Of a DNA stretch of 64,000 nucleotides, positions 52,185 to 60,553 are shown piece after piece. How positions within the stretch are numbered: the stretch's first letter is position 1; each line of letters starts with the position of its first letter. This stretch comes from an uncultured Litoreibacter sp. (lineage in GTDB: Bacteria; Pseudomonadota; Alphaproteobacteria; Rhodobacterales; Rhodobacteraceae). The notes under the pieces were generated by a model. The model saw only the letters and a program-made list of their open reading frames with translations. It was not told the DNA's origin and did no database searches. The stretch covers positions 1,426,001 to 1,490,000 of the forward strand of contig CANLVO010000001.1 of the NCBI GenBank assembly GCA_947494645.1, given 5' to 3'. Both the position numbers and the translations under genes were made by a program.

Positions 52185-52414
52185 GCGCGCGCCCAAAAAA
52201 ACGCTCTTTGACGCTCAAGGGACACCGCACCAGCGTGTCACTGGAAGACGCGTTCTGGGCCGAGTTTCGCGCCATTGCCGCAGCACAGAACCGGCCCATT
52301 AATGACCTTGCCGCCGAGATAGACGCAGGTCGCGGCACCGATCTGGGCCTCGCCTCCGCGATCCGCCTATTCGTTCTGGCCGAGCTGCAAGCCCGTCTCG
52401 CCGCCACGCCGTAA
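52181..52414 (+). CDS. ribbon-helix-helix domain protein
   Basis: 77 residues, GTG start overlapping the DUF4169 stop (GTGA). SLTLKGHRTSVSLEDAFWAEFRAIAAAQNRPINDLAAEIDAGR is a ribbon-helix-helix fold similar to Arc/AraC-like RHH regulators. Co-translated with DUF4169 and fumC; it may bind DNA but its target is unknown. Its 3' end runs into the convergent DUF3592 gene by 48 bases. Confidence 0.83.
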   Translation: MSARPKKRSLTLKGHRTSVSLEDAFWAEFRAIAAAQNRPINDLAAEIDAGRGTDLGLASAIRLFVLAELQARLAATP

Positions 52415-52876
52415 CACCCGGCGCAACAGCAACCAGATCCCACCCAGCCACGCCGTCACCCCCAGCGCCGTCAGCAGTGACATGATCACCGATGTCGCCG
52501 TCTGCCGCTGAAACGGCAGGTCAATCGCGATTGTGTCCTGTGGCGGCTCCCATGCGACAAGCACCGCTTGCTCCGCCGGAAGGTCATAATGCACAGAGCT
52601 GCGCCGCGTCTCCATGATCCGAATGGTGCCCTCATGGTCGCGGAATGCCACACGCGGCAAGTAAGTGGCATAGGGCAGCTCCGGCGCACGGTAAGATCGC
52701 ACATCCAACACAAGCCCCGGCAAAGTACCGCCCTGCGAGGTCATCTTCCAGAACACCCGGTCCAGATTGCCAAAGGCCACAAGCGTCACACCCAGCGCCA
52801 GCATCACCGCGATGGCCCCCCATGTCGGCGGCGCAAAGAACAACGCCCTGTAGATATACGCCTCAATCCGTTTCAC
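52367..52876 (-). CDS. DUF3592-like membrane protein
   Basis: 169 residues: a membrane helix near 20-40 (IAVMLALGVTLVAFG), an extracytoplasmic beta domain (GLVLDVRSYRAPELPYATYLPRVAFRDHEG...ETRRSSVHYDLPAEQAVLVAWEPPQ), and a second helix (IMSLLTALGVTAWLGGIWLLLRRVL). This is the DUF3592 layout, unknown function. Overlaps the P450 start region by 14 bases on the same strand, so likely co-transcribed. Confidence 0.78.
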   Translation of the reverse strand: MKRIEAYIYRALFFAPPTWGAIAVMLALGVTLVAFGNLDRVFWKMTSQGGTLPGLVLDVRSYRAPELPYATYLPRVAFRDHEGTIRIMETRRSSVHYDLPAEQAVLVAWEPPQDTIAIDLPFQRQTATSVIMSLLTALGVTAWLGGIWLLLRRVLRRGGETGLQLGQNE

Positions 52877-54215
52877 GTCTCGTCACCTTCAACCAAATTC
52901 CATCTTTCGCCCGCACCGTCAGATGCGCCTGCGGCACCGGCACCGCGCCCTCGATCAGCTCGAACCGGAAGGCCCGCACGAGCATCGACAGCAACAATGG
53001 CCCCTCAAACATCGCGAACCCCGCGCCAGGACAGACGCGCGCACCGGATGAAAACGGGATATACGCGTCCCTCGTGCAGGTCTTGCCATTCTCTGTTTCC
53101 CAGCGGCTTGGATCAAAGCCGTCAGGGTTGTCCCACAACCGCTCCTGCCGGTGCAAATGCCACGGCGAGACCACAACCATCGCGCCTTTTTTCAACGTCC
53201 GGCCCCGGAACTCTTCGGGGCACTGCGTCTCCCGCACCATCATCGGCACCGGCGGATAGAGCCGCAACGCCTCGCGAAACACATCCCGGCTGACGCGCAG
53301 CTTCGACATCACGCCCACATCAGGCCCCACATCCAAGGCCGTAGCCTCCGCCGCCACGCGGTCCTGCCACTCCGGCGTCATCGCTAACAAATACAGCGCC
53401 CATGACAGCGCCGATGCACTCGTCTCATGCCCCGCCAGAAAGAAGATCGCCACCTGATCCACCATTTCGTCTGTCGAGAACACCTCCCCCGTCTCCGGGT
53501 CCGGCGTGGTCATAATTTTCGTGGCCAGATCATCCGGTGCGCGACCCGCCTTAATCGCCGCCATCCGTGCCTCCGTCAGCCCCGCAATAAGCCTGCGAAT
53601 GGCCCCCGCCGACGTCCGCGTACTGGCCCGAAACAACCGGGGCACCCATCCGGGCAAGGGCACAAACGCCGCGAGGTTCAATATCGGCTGGCTGCGCTGG
53701 TAGTCGCGGAACTTGGTAAACACCTCCGCCGCAACTTTGTCTTCGATCGGGATTGAAAACAGCGTGCGGAAAATCACATCCGCAGCGGCAAAACTCGCCG
53801 CCTGCTCCACCTCCACCCGGCCCTCTTCCATCCGAGAAACCGCCGCCTGCCCCGCGTCCCACATCGCCGGAAATGTGTCGCGCAGCCGCCCGCCCTCAAA
53901 AGCCGGGTCGATGATCCGCCGCTGCCGCTCCCACTCCGCGCCATTGGTCACGAAGACCGAATTGCCCAGCAAAGGCCGCAGCCCCTCGCTCACCCGGTCC
54001 GACTTTGGAAAATCCTCGGGCCGCGCGTTCAGCACCTCACGCACCAGCTTGGGGTCGTTGATCAGGTAGCTGCGGAAGAACGGCGTTTTGAATTCCGCCA
54101 TCCACGCCCGGTACAGCTTGGCCGGTTGCGCCGACAGAATGTCACGCCGAAACAGCCTGACATAGCGCAGAAATGACACCCGTTCGGGCCGGGACATGGG
54201 CTTCGGAGGCAACAT
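52863..54215 (-). CDS. cytochrome P450
   Basis: 450 residues. Family motifs: the I-helix AGHETSASALSW, the K-helix EALRLYPPVPMMVRET (ExxR), and the heme loop FSSGARVCPGAGFAMFE with the axial Cys. No N-terminal membrane anchor is seen, so likely soluble or loosely bound. Substrate unknown; a fatty-acid or terpene type role is typical of similar proteins. Met at 54215 is chosen because it follows the upstream alpha/beta-hydrolase stop by one base (TGAGATG), indicating coupled translation. Confidence 0.9.
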   Translation of the reverse strand: MLPPKPMSRPERVSFLRYVRLFRRDILSAQPAKLYRAWMAEFKTPFFRSYLINDPKLVREVLNARPEDFPKSDRVSEGLRPLLGNSVFVTNGAEWERQRRIIDPAFEGGRLRDTFPAMWDAGQAAVSRMEEGRVEVEQAASFAAADVIFRTLFSIPIEDKVAAEVFTKFRDYQRSQPILNLAAFVPLPGWVPRLFRASTRTSAGAIRRLIAGLTEARMAAIKAGRAPDDLATKIMTTPDPETGEVFSTDEMVDQVAIFFLAGHETSASALSWALYLLAMTPEWQDRVAAEATALDVGPDVGVMSKLRVSRDVFREALRLYPPVPMMVRETQCPEEFRGRTLKKGAMVVVSPWHLHRQERLWDNPDGFDPSRWETENGKTCTRDAYIPFSSGARVCPGAGFAMFEGPLLLSMLVRAFRFELIEGAVPVPQAHLTVRAKDGIWLKVTRRETD

Positions 54216-54216
54216 C

Positions 54217-55464
54217 TCAGGCAGCCATCGACCGGTGCCGCGACACGGCCACATCAATCCGCGATCTCGACGGAGGCCTATCCGCATAGCGCGCAGCCAA
54301 CGTCACAGGCCCCGCCGTGATCTGGAAATAGTCATAATCCTTAGGCCGGTCAAACGCGCAAAGATATTGAAAATGCAGCCGGAAAAACCGCCACTTCAGG
54401 GCCGTCCACTTTTCCTCAGAAAGCGTCTGCGTAAACGCCGCTGAAAACACCAGCGGCCAGCGCTTGTCCGACGGCTCCACCCCGCTCACAGACACCGGGT
54501 CACACAGCGCAAACGCGCACCCATCGCCGGGCGCGGTCACGTCCGCCCAGCTCAACTGCTCCGACGCCGACAGGAAATGCAGGTCCCGTCGCAACCTCTG
54601 CGCCTTGGGCAGAAACGACACCATCGGCACCACCTGCCCCAGCGACAGAAACGCCAGCGCGGGGCCTTGCTCAGACACCCGTCCGGAACGGATCAAATCC
54701 GCCAGAACCGACACCGCCAAATGCGCTCCAGACGAATGGCCCACAACCAGCACCTCGTCCACATCCTCCTGCAACGCCGCCGCAATCTGGTCCGAAAACG
54801 CGGCTATCCGGTCCTCCAAAGCGGGCGGGTAAGCCCCCCGCAACTGCGCCGAATAGGCGTAGTCATGCATCAAATAATGCGCAAAAAGCTTGTTGTCCCG
54901 CGCCTTGAACCAGCGCAGCACGGCCCCACCGAGCCCGAAAAGGCAGCCCAAAAACACCGCCCAGCCCAGCCAGCCCGGCACGGTTAAAACCAAACCCAAA
55001 AGCATCAAGATCAACCGGCTCGCCAAGACCCCGGCCAGCACCGCCAGCCCCAGTTGCCCCAGCAACACAACCACCGGGTAAAGCGCGGCAATCACCGGCC
55101 CCTTGCGCAGCATCATCAACCGCCTCAGCGCGCCCGAGCTGATATAAATCCACGCTGTGCGGATCAGCTGAACATAGGTCGCAAAAATCCCCGTCGCCAT
55201 CGAGCCGCGCACAATGTCGGACCAGACCAGCACCTCCATCCGGGCCTCAACCGCCACGCCGTCAATCTCTGCCGCCACGTCCCAGCCAAACCCGTCGCCA
55301 GCCTCTCCGGATTTCTGCGAAATCGCGTAGCCGCTGATCTCCGCCTGCGCGGCGCTCTCAGCGCGGTATAGCTCGCGGTAGCGGCGCGGATGAAACGGGT
55401 CATAGCCGGGAATATAAAACACCCGTCGCCTGCGCACCTGCACCTGATCCTGCCTACTCGCCAT
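54217..55464 (-). CDS. membrane protein with alpha/beta-hydrolase-like GHSSG motif
   Basis: 415 residues. The N-terminus VFYIPGYDPFHPRRYRELYRAE is an HGGG/oxyanion-like opening; about two or three hydrophobic helices in the middle (~125-190), and later LVVGHSSGAHLAVSVLADLI with the G-x-S-x-G nucleophile elbow. A serine-hydrolase activity on a lipid-like substrate is plausible. I do not recognise the exact family. It is translationally coupled to the P450, so the two likely act in one pathway. Divergent from tusA-like. Confidence 0.75.
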   Translation of the reverse strand: MASRQDQVQVRRRRVFYIPGYDPFHPRRYRELYRAESAAQAEISGYAISQKSGEAGDGFGWDVAAEIDGVAVEARMEVLVWSDIVRGSMATGIFATYVQLIRTAWIYISSGALRRLMMLRKGPVIAALYPVVVLLGQLGLAVLAGVLASRLILMLLGLVLTVPGWLGWAVFLGCLFGLGGAVLRWFKARDNKLFAHYLMHDYAYSAQLRGAYPPALEDRIAAFSDQIAAALQEDVDEVLVVGHSSGAHLAVSVLADLIRSGRVSEQGPALAFLSLGQVVPMVSFLPKAQRLRRDLHFLSASEQLSWADVTAPGDGCAFALCDPVSVSGVEPSDKRWPLVFSAAFTQTLSEEKWTALKWRFFRLHFQYLCAFDRPKDYDYFQITAGPVTLAARYADRPPSRSRIDVAVSRHRSMAA

Positions 55465-55548
55465 CGGGCGAGCCTAGCGTTTGAAATTGACAAAAGTAAG
55501 GAGGCCGCATGCTGGACACCCTGCCCCGTGCCCCCTACATCACAAACC

Positions 55549-55776
55549 ATGGATATCGCCGAGACCCTGGATGCCACCGGGCTGCTATGCCCCCTGCCCG
55601 TTTTGAAGGCCCGCAAGCGCTTGCAAGGGCTGGCCTCAGGCGAGGTGCTGCGCGTGTTGGCTGACGATCCGGCGGCCGTCATTGACGTCCCGCATTTCTG
55701 CACCGAGGCAGGCCACACCCTGATCAGCCAATCCGATGACGGCCCCGCCCAAACCTACCTGATCCGCAAAGCCTGA
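55549..55776 (+). CDS. TusA-like sulfurtransferase
   Basis: 75 residues: LDATGLLCPLPVLKARKRLQGLASGEVLRVLADDPAAVIDVPHFC, with the active Cys in the CPLPVLKARK TusA signature. It relays sulfur for tRNA thiolation or other sulfur pathways. ATG 55549 is used; the frame is open upstream to 55390 but overlaps the divergent hydrolase start. Converges on the ferredoxin oxidoreductase gene two bases later. Confidence 0.88.
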   Translation: MDIAETLDATGLLCPLPVLKARKRLQGLASGEVLRVLADDPAAVIDVPHFCTEAGHTLISQSDDGPAQTYLIRKA

Positions 55777-55778
55777 GC

Positions 55779-58700
55779 CTACTCCGCCGCTTGGCGCACA
55801 GCCTCTTGGTCCAGCATCGCCAACAATTCTTCACGCCGCTTCGCCGCCGCGCGTTCGTTGGCTTCCTTCACCGGGCCAAAGCCCCGGATCTGCAAAGGCA
55901 ACTCTGCCAGAGCAATCGCAGCCTCCGCGTTCCGCGCCCCAATCATCTTGGGCAGGTCCGCCTGATATTGCTTGATCAGTGCCCGCTCCATCTTTCGCTC
56001 AGCGCTGTAGCCAAACAAGTCCAAAGGCGTGCCGCGCAGCCGTTTCAGCCGCGCCAACAGCCGGAACCCACGCTGCATCCCTTCGCCGTATTCCTTCTTC
56101 AACGGACGGCCGTTAGACCCCATTTTCGACAGGAGCGGCGGCGCCAGATGGTAGGTCAGTTTCAGATCGCCCTCAAACGCGTCCCGCGCCTTGGCCTCGG
56201 TCTCCAGATGCAGACGGGCGACCTCGTATTCATCTTTGTAAGACAAGAGCTTATGATAGCCCTTTGCCACGGCTTCGCGCAGCGCGGGGTCCTCAATCCG
56301 GTCCAACACCTTGCGGTATTTGCGCGCCAGGCCCTTGCCCTGATAGGCCACCAGATGATCCGCCCGAAACGCGATCTTTTCGTCCAACGTCTTAGGCAAA
56401 GGCACCACGTTGTTTTCCAGCATGACGCCCGCATGTTCCTGATGCAGCACCGCCCAGCGGCCCAGCTCAAACGCGCGGATATTGCGCTCCGGGGCGGCCC
56501 CGTTCAGCTCAATCGCTCGGGTGATCGCCGCATGCGCCACCGGGATCAGCCCGCGCTGCCACGCCGCGCCAAAGATCATCATGTTGGAAAAGATCGAGTC
56601 GCCCATCATCACCTTGGCCAGCTCTGATGCGTCAAACACATCCAACCGATCGCGCAACTTCGCCTCAAGAGACAGCTGTAACCTATCGGAAGGTAACGAG
56701 AATTCGGTATCTCTGGTAAAGTCACCCGTGATGATCTCATGCGCGTTCACCACCGCCCCGGCAGATCCCGGTTTCAGCAGCCCAAGCGTCTTGGCCCCGG
56801 CGCTCACCACCAGATCGCCGCCGATCAAAGCATCCGCCTCGCCCGTCGCCACCCGAATGGCAGAGATATCCTCAGGCTTGTTTGCCAGACGGCAATGGAT
56901 ATGCACCGCACCGCCCTTTTGGGCCAGCCCTGCCATCTCCATCATGCCAGCGCCCTTGCCATCCAGATGCGCGGCCATTGCCAGCACCGCGCCAATCGTC
57001 ACGACGCCCGTGCCACCCACGCCGGTGATCACCACGTTATGCGTGCCGTCGATCTCAGGCAGGGTTGGCTCAGGCAAGTCCGGCAGCTCCATCTGCAACG
57101 CCTCACGCTTACGCGGCTTGGCCCCTTCGACGGTCACAAAGGATGGGCAAAACCCGTTCACGCAGCTGAAATCCTTGTTGCAGGAGGATTGGTCAATCGC
57201 CCGCTTGCGCCCTAGCTCGGTCTCCGTTGGCACGATAGAGACACAGTTCGATTGCACCCCGCAATCGCCGCACCCCTCGCAGACATCCGTGTTGATAAAC
57301 ACCCGCTTGTCGGGGTCGGGAAACGTCCCGCGCTTGCGGCGGCGGCGCTTCTCTGCGGCGCAGGTCTGAACATAAACAATGGCCGTCACACCTTTGATAT
57401 CACGCAATCTTTCCTGTACGGATTGGAGCTCCGCCCGCTCATACATCGCGATACCTGCAGGGAATTCTGAGGCCACGACATCCTCTTTCTCGTCATAGAC
57501 CACGACCACTTCCGCGCAGCCCATGCCCTGCAATTCCCGCGCGATCTTCGGCGCGTCCAGCGCCCCGTCATTCGTCTGCCCACCGGTCATCGCCACAGCG
57601 TCATTATAGAGCACCTTATAGGTGATATTCGTCTCCGCCGCGATGGCCGCGCGGATCGCAAGGTTGCCGGAATGGTTATAGGTGCCGTCGCCAATATTCT
57701 GGAACACATGCTCCCGGGTCGAGAACGGAGCCTCCCCGATCCAGTTCGCCCCCTCGCCGCCCATCTGCGTCGAGCCCACGGTCTCGCGGTCCATCCATTG
57801 CACCATGTAATGGCAACCGATCCCCGCATAAGCCCGCGAGCCCTCTGGCACTTTTGTCGATGAATTATGCGGACAGCCCGAGCAGAAATAAGGGATGCGC
57901 GCCGCGATGTCTTGCGCATTGTCCGACCGCCGCGCCTCAGCCAGCATCGCCAAACCCGCCTCGATCCGGTCGGTCCGACGGCCCTCCTCAATCAAGATCG
58001 CTCCAAGCTTCTCCGCGATATCAATCGGGTCCAGCGCAAACCGCGTCGGGAACAGCTCCTGCTGCCGCCCGTTCTGCCAGTTGTCGCCCTTGTGCCAACC
58101 GTAGACGCGCCGCCCGCCACGATCGTCGAAAATCGCTTCCTTGACCTGCACCTCGATCAACTTGCGCTTTTCCTCGACCACGATGATCAGGTCCAGCCCC
58201 TCGGCCCAGTCATGGAACGTGTCCACATCCAGCGGCCACACTTGGCCGACCTTATAGGTCGTCAGCCCCAGCCGCTCCGCCTCCGCCTCGTCAATGCCCA
58301 GCAACGACAGCGCATGCACCAGGTCCAGCCAGTTCTTGCCCGCCGCGACAAAGCCGATCTTGGCGCCGGGCTTTCCCCAGACCCGCTTGTCCATTTTGTT
58401 CGCTTTCGCAAAGGCTTCTGCGGCGAACCTCTTGTAGTCAATCATCCGCGCTTCTTGCTCGACCGGTGTATCCACCAGCCGAATGTTCAACCCGCCCTCC
58501 GGCATGGCGAACTCGGGCGTCACAAAGGACATCCGGTGCGGCGAGCCATCCACAACGGAGGTGGCCTCCACCGTGTCCTTCATCGTCTTCAGCCCGACCC
58601 AGACCCCCGCAAATCGCGACAACGCCCAAGCGTAAAGCCCGTAATCCATGATCTCCTGCACACCCGCCGGAGACACCACAGGCATATACGCGTCCACCAT

Positions 58701-59186
58701 CGCCCAGTCCGATTGGTGCAACGTGGTCGAACTTTCGCCCGTATGGTCATCCCCCATCGCCATGATTGCCCCGCCATGCGGCGAGGTGCCTGCCATATTG
58801 GCGTGCCGCATCACGTCGCCAGAGCGGTCCACCCCCGGCCCTTTGCCGTACCACAGCCCAAAAACGCCGTCATAACGCCCCTCGCCGCGCAGCTCCGCCT
58901 GTTGCGCGCCCCAGATGGCTGTCGCCGCAAGGTCTTCGTTCAACCCGGGTTGAAAGGTGATCTTGGCCTCGGTCAAAAGCGTCTCCGCCCGGGCCATCTG
59001 CGTGTCCACCGCGCCCAGCGGCGACCCGCGATACCCTGTCACCAGCCCCGCCGTGTTCAGCCCGGCAGCGCGGTCCCGGGCGGTCTGCATCAAGACCAGC
59101 CGCACCAGCGCCTGCGTGCCGTTGAGCAAAACGGGTGACTTGTCCAGATCGAACCGGTCGGTGAGCGAAATGTCCTGCAGCGTCAT
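55779..59186 (-). CDS. fused indolepyruvate ferredoxin oxidoreductase
   Basis: 1135 residues, a single-chain fusion of IorA and IorB. Residues ~1-430 are the pyrimidine/pyrophosphate module with TGYRGSPLGAVDTQM; the ThDP-binding region has FCSGCPHNSSTKVPEG and later AMTGGQTNDGALD; a 2[4Fe-4S] ferredoxin module CEGCGDCGVQSNCVSI; then the KOR gamma domain VGGTGVVTIGAVLAMAAHL and a C-terminal DUF6537-like region. Oxidises indolepyruvate or other aryl pyruvates to acyl-CoA with ferredoxin, in degradation of aromatic amino acids. ATG 59186 has GGGAGG six bases ahead. Divergent from a LysR. Confidence 0.93.
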   Translation of the reverse strand: MTLQDISLTDRFDLDKSPVLLNGTQALVRLVLMQTARDRAAGLNTAGLVTGYRGSPLGAVDTQMARAETLLTEAKITFQPGLNEDLAATAIWGAQQAELRGEGRYDGVFGLWYGKGPGVDRSGDVMRHANMAGTSPHGGAIMAMGDDHTGESSTTLHQSDWAMVDAYMPVVSPAGVQEIMDYGLYAWALSRFAGVWVGLKTMKDTVEATSVVDGSPHRMSFVTPEFAMPEGGLNIRLVDTPVEQEARMIDYKRFAAEAFAKANKMDKRVWGKPGAKIGFVAAGKNWLDLVHALSLLGIDEAEAERLGLTTYKVGQVWPLDVDTFHDWAEGLDLIIVVEEKRKLIEVQVKEAIFDDRGGRRVYGWHKGDNWQNGRQQELFPTRFALDPIDIAEKLGAILIEEGRRTDRIEAGLAMLAEARRSDNAQDIAARIPYFCSGCPHNSSTKVPEGSRAYAGIGCHYMVQWMDRETVGSTQMGGEGANWIGEAPFSTREHVFQNIGDGTYNHSGNLAIRAAIAAETNITYKVLYNDAVAMTGGQTNDGALDAPKIARELQGMGCAEVVVVYDEKEDVVASEFPAGIAMYERAELQSVQERLRDIKGVTAIVYVQTCAAEKRRRRKRGTFPDPDKRVFINTDVCEGCGDCGVQSNCVSIVPTETELGRKRAIDQSSCNKDFSCVNGFCPSFVTVEGAKPRKREALQMELPDLPEPTLPEIDGTHNVVITGVGGTGVVTIGAVLAMAAHLDGKGAGMMEMAGLAQKGGAVHIHCRLANKPEDISAIRVATGEADALIGGDLVVSAGAKTLGLLKPGSAGAVVNAHEIITGDFTRDTEFSLPSDRLQLSLEAKLRDRLDVFDASELAKVMMGDSIFSNMMIFGAAWQRGLIPVAHAAITRAIELNGAAPERNIRAFELGRWAVLHQEHAGVMLENNVVPLPKTLDEKIAFRADHLVAYQGKGLARKYRKVLDRIEDPALREAVAKGYHKLLSYKDEYEVARLHLETEAKARDAFEGDLKLTYHLAPPLLSKMGSNGRPLKKEYGEGMQRGFRLLARLKRLRGTPLDLFGYSAERKMERALIKQYQADLPKMIGARNAEAAIALAELPLQIRGFGPVKEANERAAAKRREELLAMLDQEAVRQAAE

Positions 59187-59344
59187 GATGCCTCCCAAAG
59201 CAATGCCAGCTTAGCACGCAGTTTAGGTCATAAAAGCTGACCTACCAAGCAATAATTTGTGAGAAATACCTTGATTACCTGCCGCAGTGCAGCGAGTTAG
59301 GGATGTATCACAAACGCAAGCATTTGGGTCATAGTAGCAACGCC

Positions 59345-60241
59345 ATGGATTGGGACAAGCTCAGGATATTTCACGCGGTCGCCGATGCAGGGTCTCTGAC
59401 CCATGCCGGGGACACGCTGCATCTGTCGCAATCCGCCGTGTCACGACAGGTCCGCGCGCTAGAAGAATCGCTCAACACCATTCTGTTTCACCGTCACGCC
59501 CGCGGCCTGATTCTCACCGAACAGGGCGAGTTGCTCTTTGATGCCACCCGCTCCATCACCAAGCGGCTCGACGCCGCCTCCGCCCGCATCCGCGACAGCG
59601 AGGAAGAGGTCTTCGGCGAGCTGCGCGTCACCACCACCATCGGCTTCGGCTCGCTGTGGCTGGCCCCGCGCCTGTCCAAGCTCTATGACGACTACCCCGA
59701 TCTCAACATCGACCTGATGCTCGACGAGCGCGTGCTCGACCTGCCCATGCGGGAGGCCGATGTGGCCATCCGCATGAAAGAGCCCAGCCAGGCCGATCTG
59801 GTCCGCAAAAAGATGATGACGGTGCAGATGCAGCTCTTTGCCTCGCCCACCTATCTTGAAAAGCACGACACCCCAAGCAGGATCGAGGATCTGCGCGACC
59901 ACCGTCTGATCTGCCAGAACACAAGATCGGAGCAGGTCAGCGCCGGGGCCATGCTGGTGCGTGAGCTGCTCAGCTATGACCTGCCGAATCTTTTGACCGT
60001 GAACAACTACTTCGGCTGTCTGCAGGCCGTGCATCACCATCTGGGCATCGGCATCCTGCCGGATTATGTCGCGATTGATGATCCAAATCTGGTGCAGGTT
60101 TTACCCGATGCGGTGTCAAACGACGTCCCTGTTTTCCTTGCCTACCCGGAGGAGCTGCGCCATTCCAAGCGTATCTCGGCCTTTCGTGACTTCGTGGTGA
60201 GCGAGATCAATCTGCAGCGAAAACGCGCACAAACCGCTTAA
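59345..60241 (+). CDS. LysR family regulator divergent from the indolepyruvate oxidoreductase
   Basis: 298 residues: MDWDKLRIFHAVADAGSLTHAGDTLHLSQSAVSRQVRALEESL HTH, followed by a PBP-like effector domain. It lies divergent from the oxidoreductase (158-base spacer) and probably controls that gene. A GCTATGC-N7-GCATAGC dyad of T-N11-A type lies just downstream of its stop (60261-60281), upstream of a predicted small RNA. Confidence 0.92.
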   Translation: MDWDKLRIFHAVADAGSLTHAGDTLHLSQSAVSRQVRALEESLNTILFHRHARGLILTEQGELLFDATRSITKRLDAASARIRDSEEEVFGELRVTTTIGFGSLWLAPRLSKLYDDYPDLNIDLMLDERVLDLPMREADVAIRMKEPSQADLVRKKMMTVQMQLFASPTYLEKHDTPSRIEDLRDHRLICQNTRSEQVSAGAMLVRELLSYDLPNLLTVNNYFGCLQAVHHHLGIGILPDYVAIDDPNLVQVLPDAVSNDVPVFLAYPEELRHSKRISAFRDFVVSEINLQRKRAQTA

Positions 60242-60260
60242 ATCGCTGAATATTTTTGCA

Positions 60261-60281
60261 GCTATGCCGTAAACGCATAGC
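60261..60281. promoter_or_regulatory. inverted repeat upstream of the predicted small RNA
   Basis: GCTATGC (60261-60267) / GCATAGC (60275-60281), a perfect 7-base dyad with a 7-base spacer, T-N11-A in geometry. It lies 30 bases upstream of the -35 hexamer of the predicted small RNA and 20 bases after the LysR stop. Confidence 0.45.
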
Positions 60282-60310
60282 GGGTATGCCGCATTTTTCG
60301 GCAAAATTCC

Positions 60311-60339
60311 TTGATTGGGTGCAATCCAAGACATAATTG
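60311..60339 (+). promoter_or_regulatory. predicted promoter of a small RNA
   Basis: TTGATT (60311-60316), a 17-base spacer, then TAATTG (60334-60339). A partial dyad TTGATTG/CAATCCAA covers the -35 region. The next gene downstream (purL, ATG at 60554) is more than 200 bases away and is separated by a terminator, so this promoter is not simply that of purL. Confidence 0.6.
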
Positions 60340-60345
60340 AAACTC

Positions 60346-60413
60346 GAAGCCAGCGACGCTGGTTTCACCTCCCTGTTGGACTTCGGCCGAGCTTATTGCT
60401 CGGCCTTTTTTTT
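60346..60413 (+). ncRNA. predicted small RNA with anti-Shine-Dalgarno-like loop
   Basis: About 68 nt from the predicted start to the end of the T-run. First hairpin: AAGCCAGC-GAC-GCTGGTTT (8 bp, one G-T wobble). Then a single-stranded CACCTCCCTGTTGGACTTC, whose CACCUCCCU is complementary to Shine-Dalgarno sequences. Then a strong terminator GGCCGAGC-TTATT-GCTCGGCC (60385-60405) followed by eight T (60406-60413). No open reading frame fits. The layout (5' hairpin, C/U-rich single-stranded seed, terminator) is that of trans-acting sRNAs, including CCUCC-motif RNAs known from alphaproteobacteria. Prediction, not a recognised Rfam match. Confidence 0.65.
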
Positions 60414-60553
60414 GGGCCCATGCCAAACGGCATCACGCCCCCCCCTCTGCGCCAAGCACAGTTTTCCATCCCATTCGCACCTGCCCTCTTCCCCCCCGTG
60501 CCCCGCTGTCATAAGAGATGCGCGACGCCACACGACTTCTGGGGGAAGACGCC

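Noticed and set aside
57867-59138. 423-residue open frame antisense to the indolepyruvate oxidoreductase
   Set aside because: Antisense shadow with Arg/His/Pro excess; the opposite strand is a clear enzyme.
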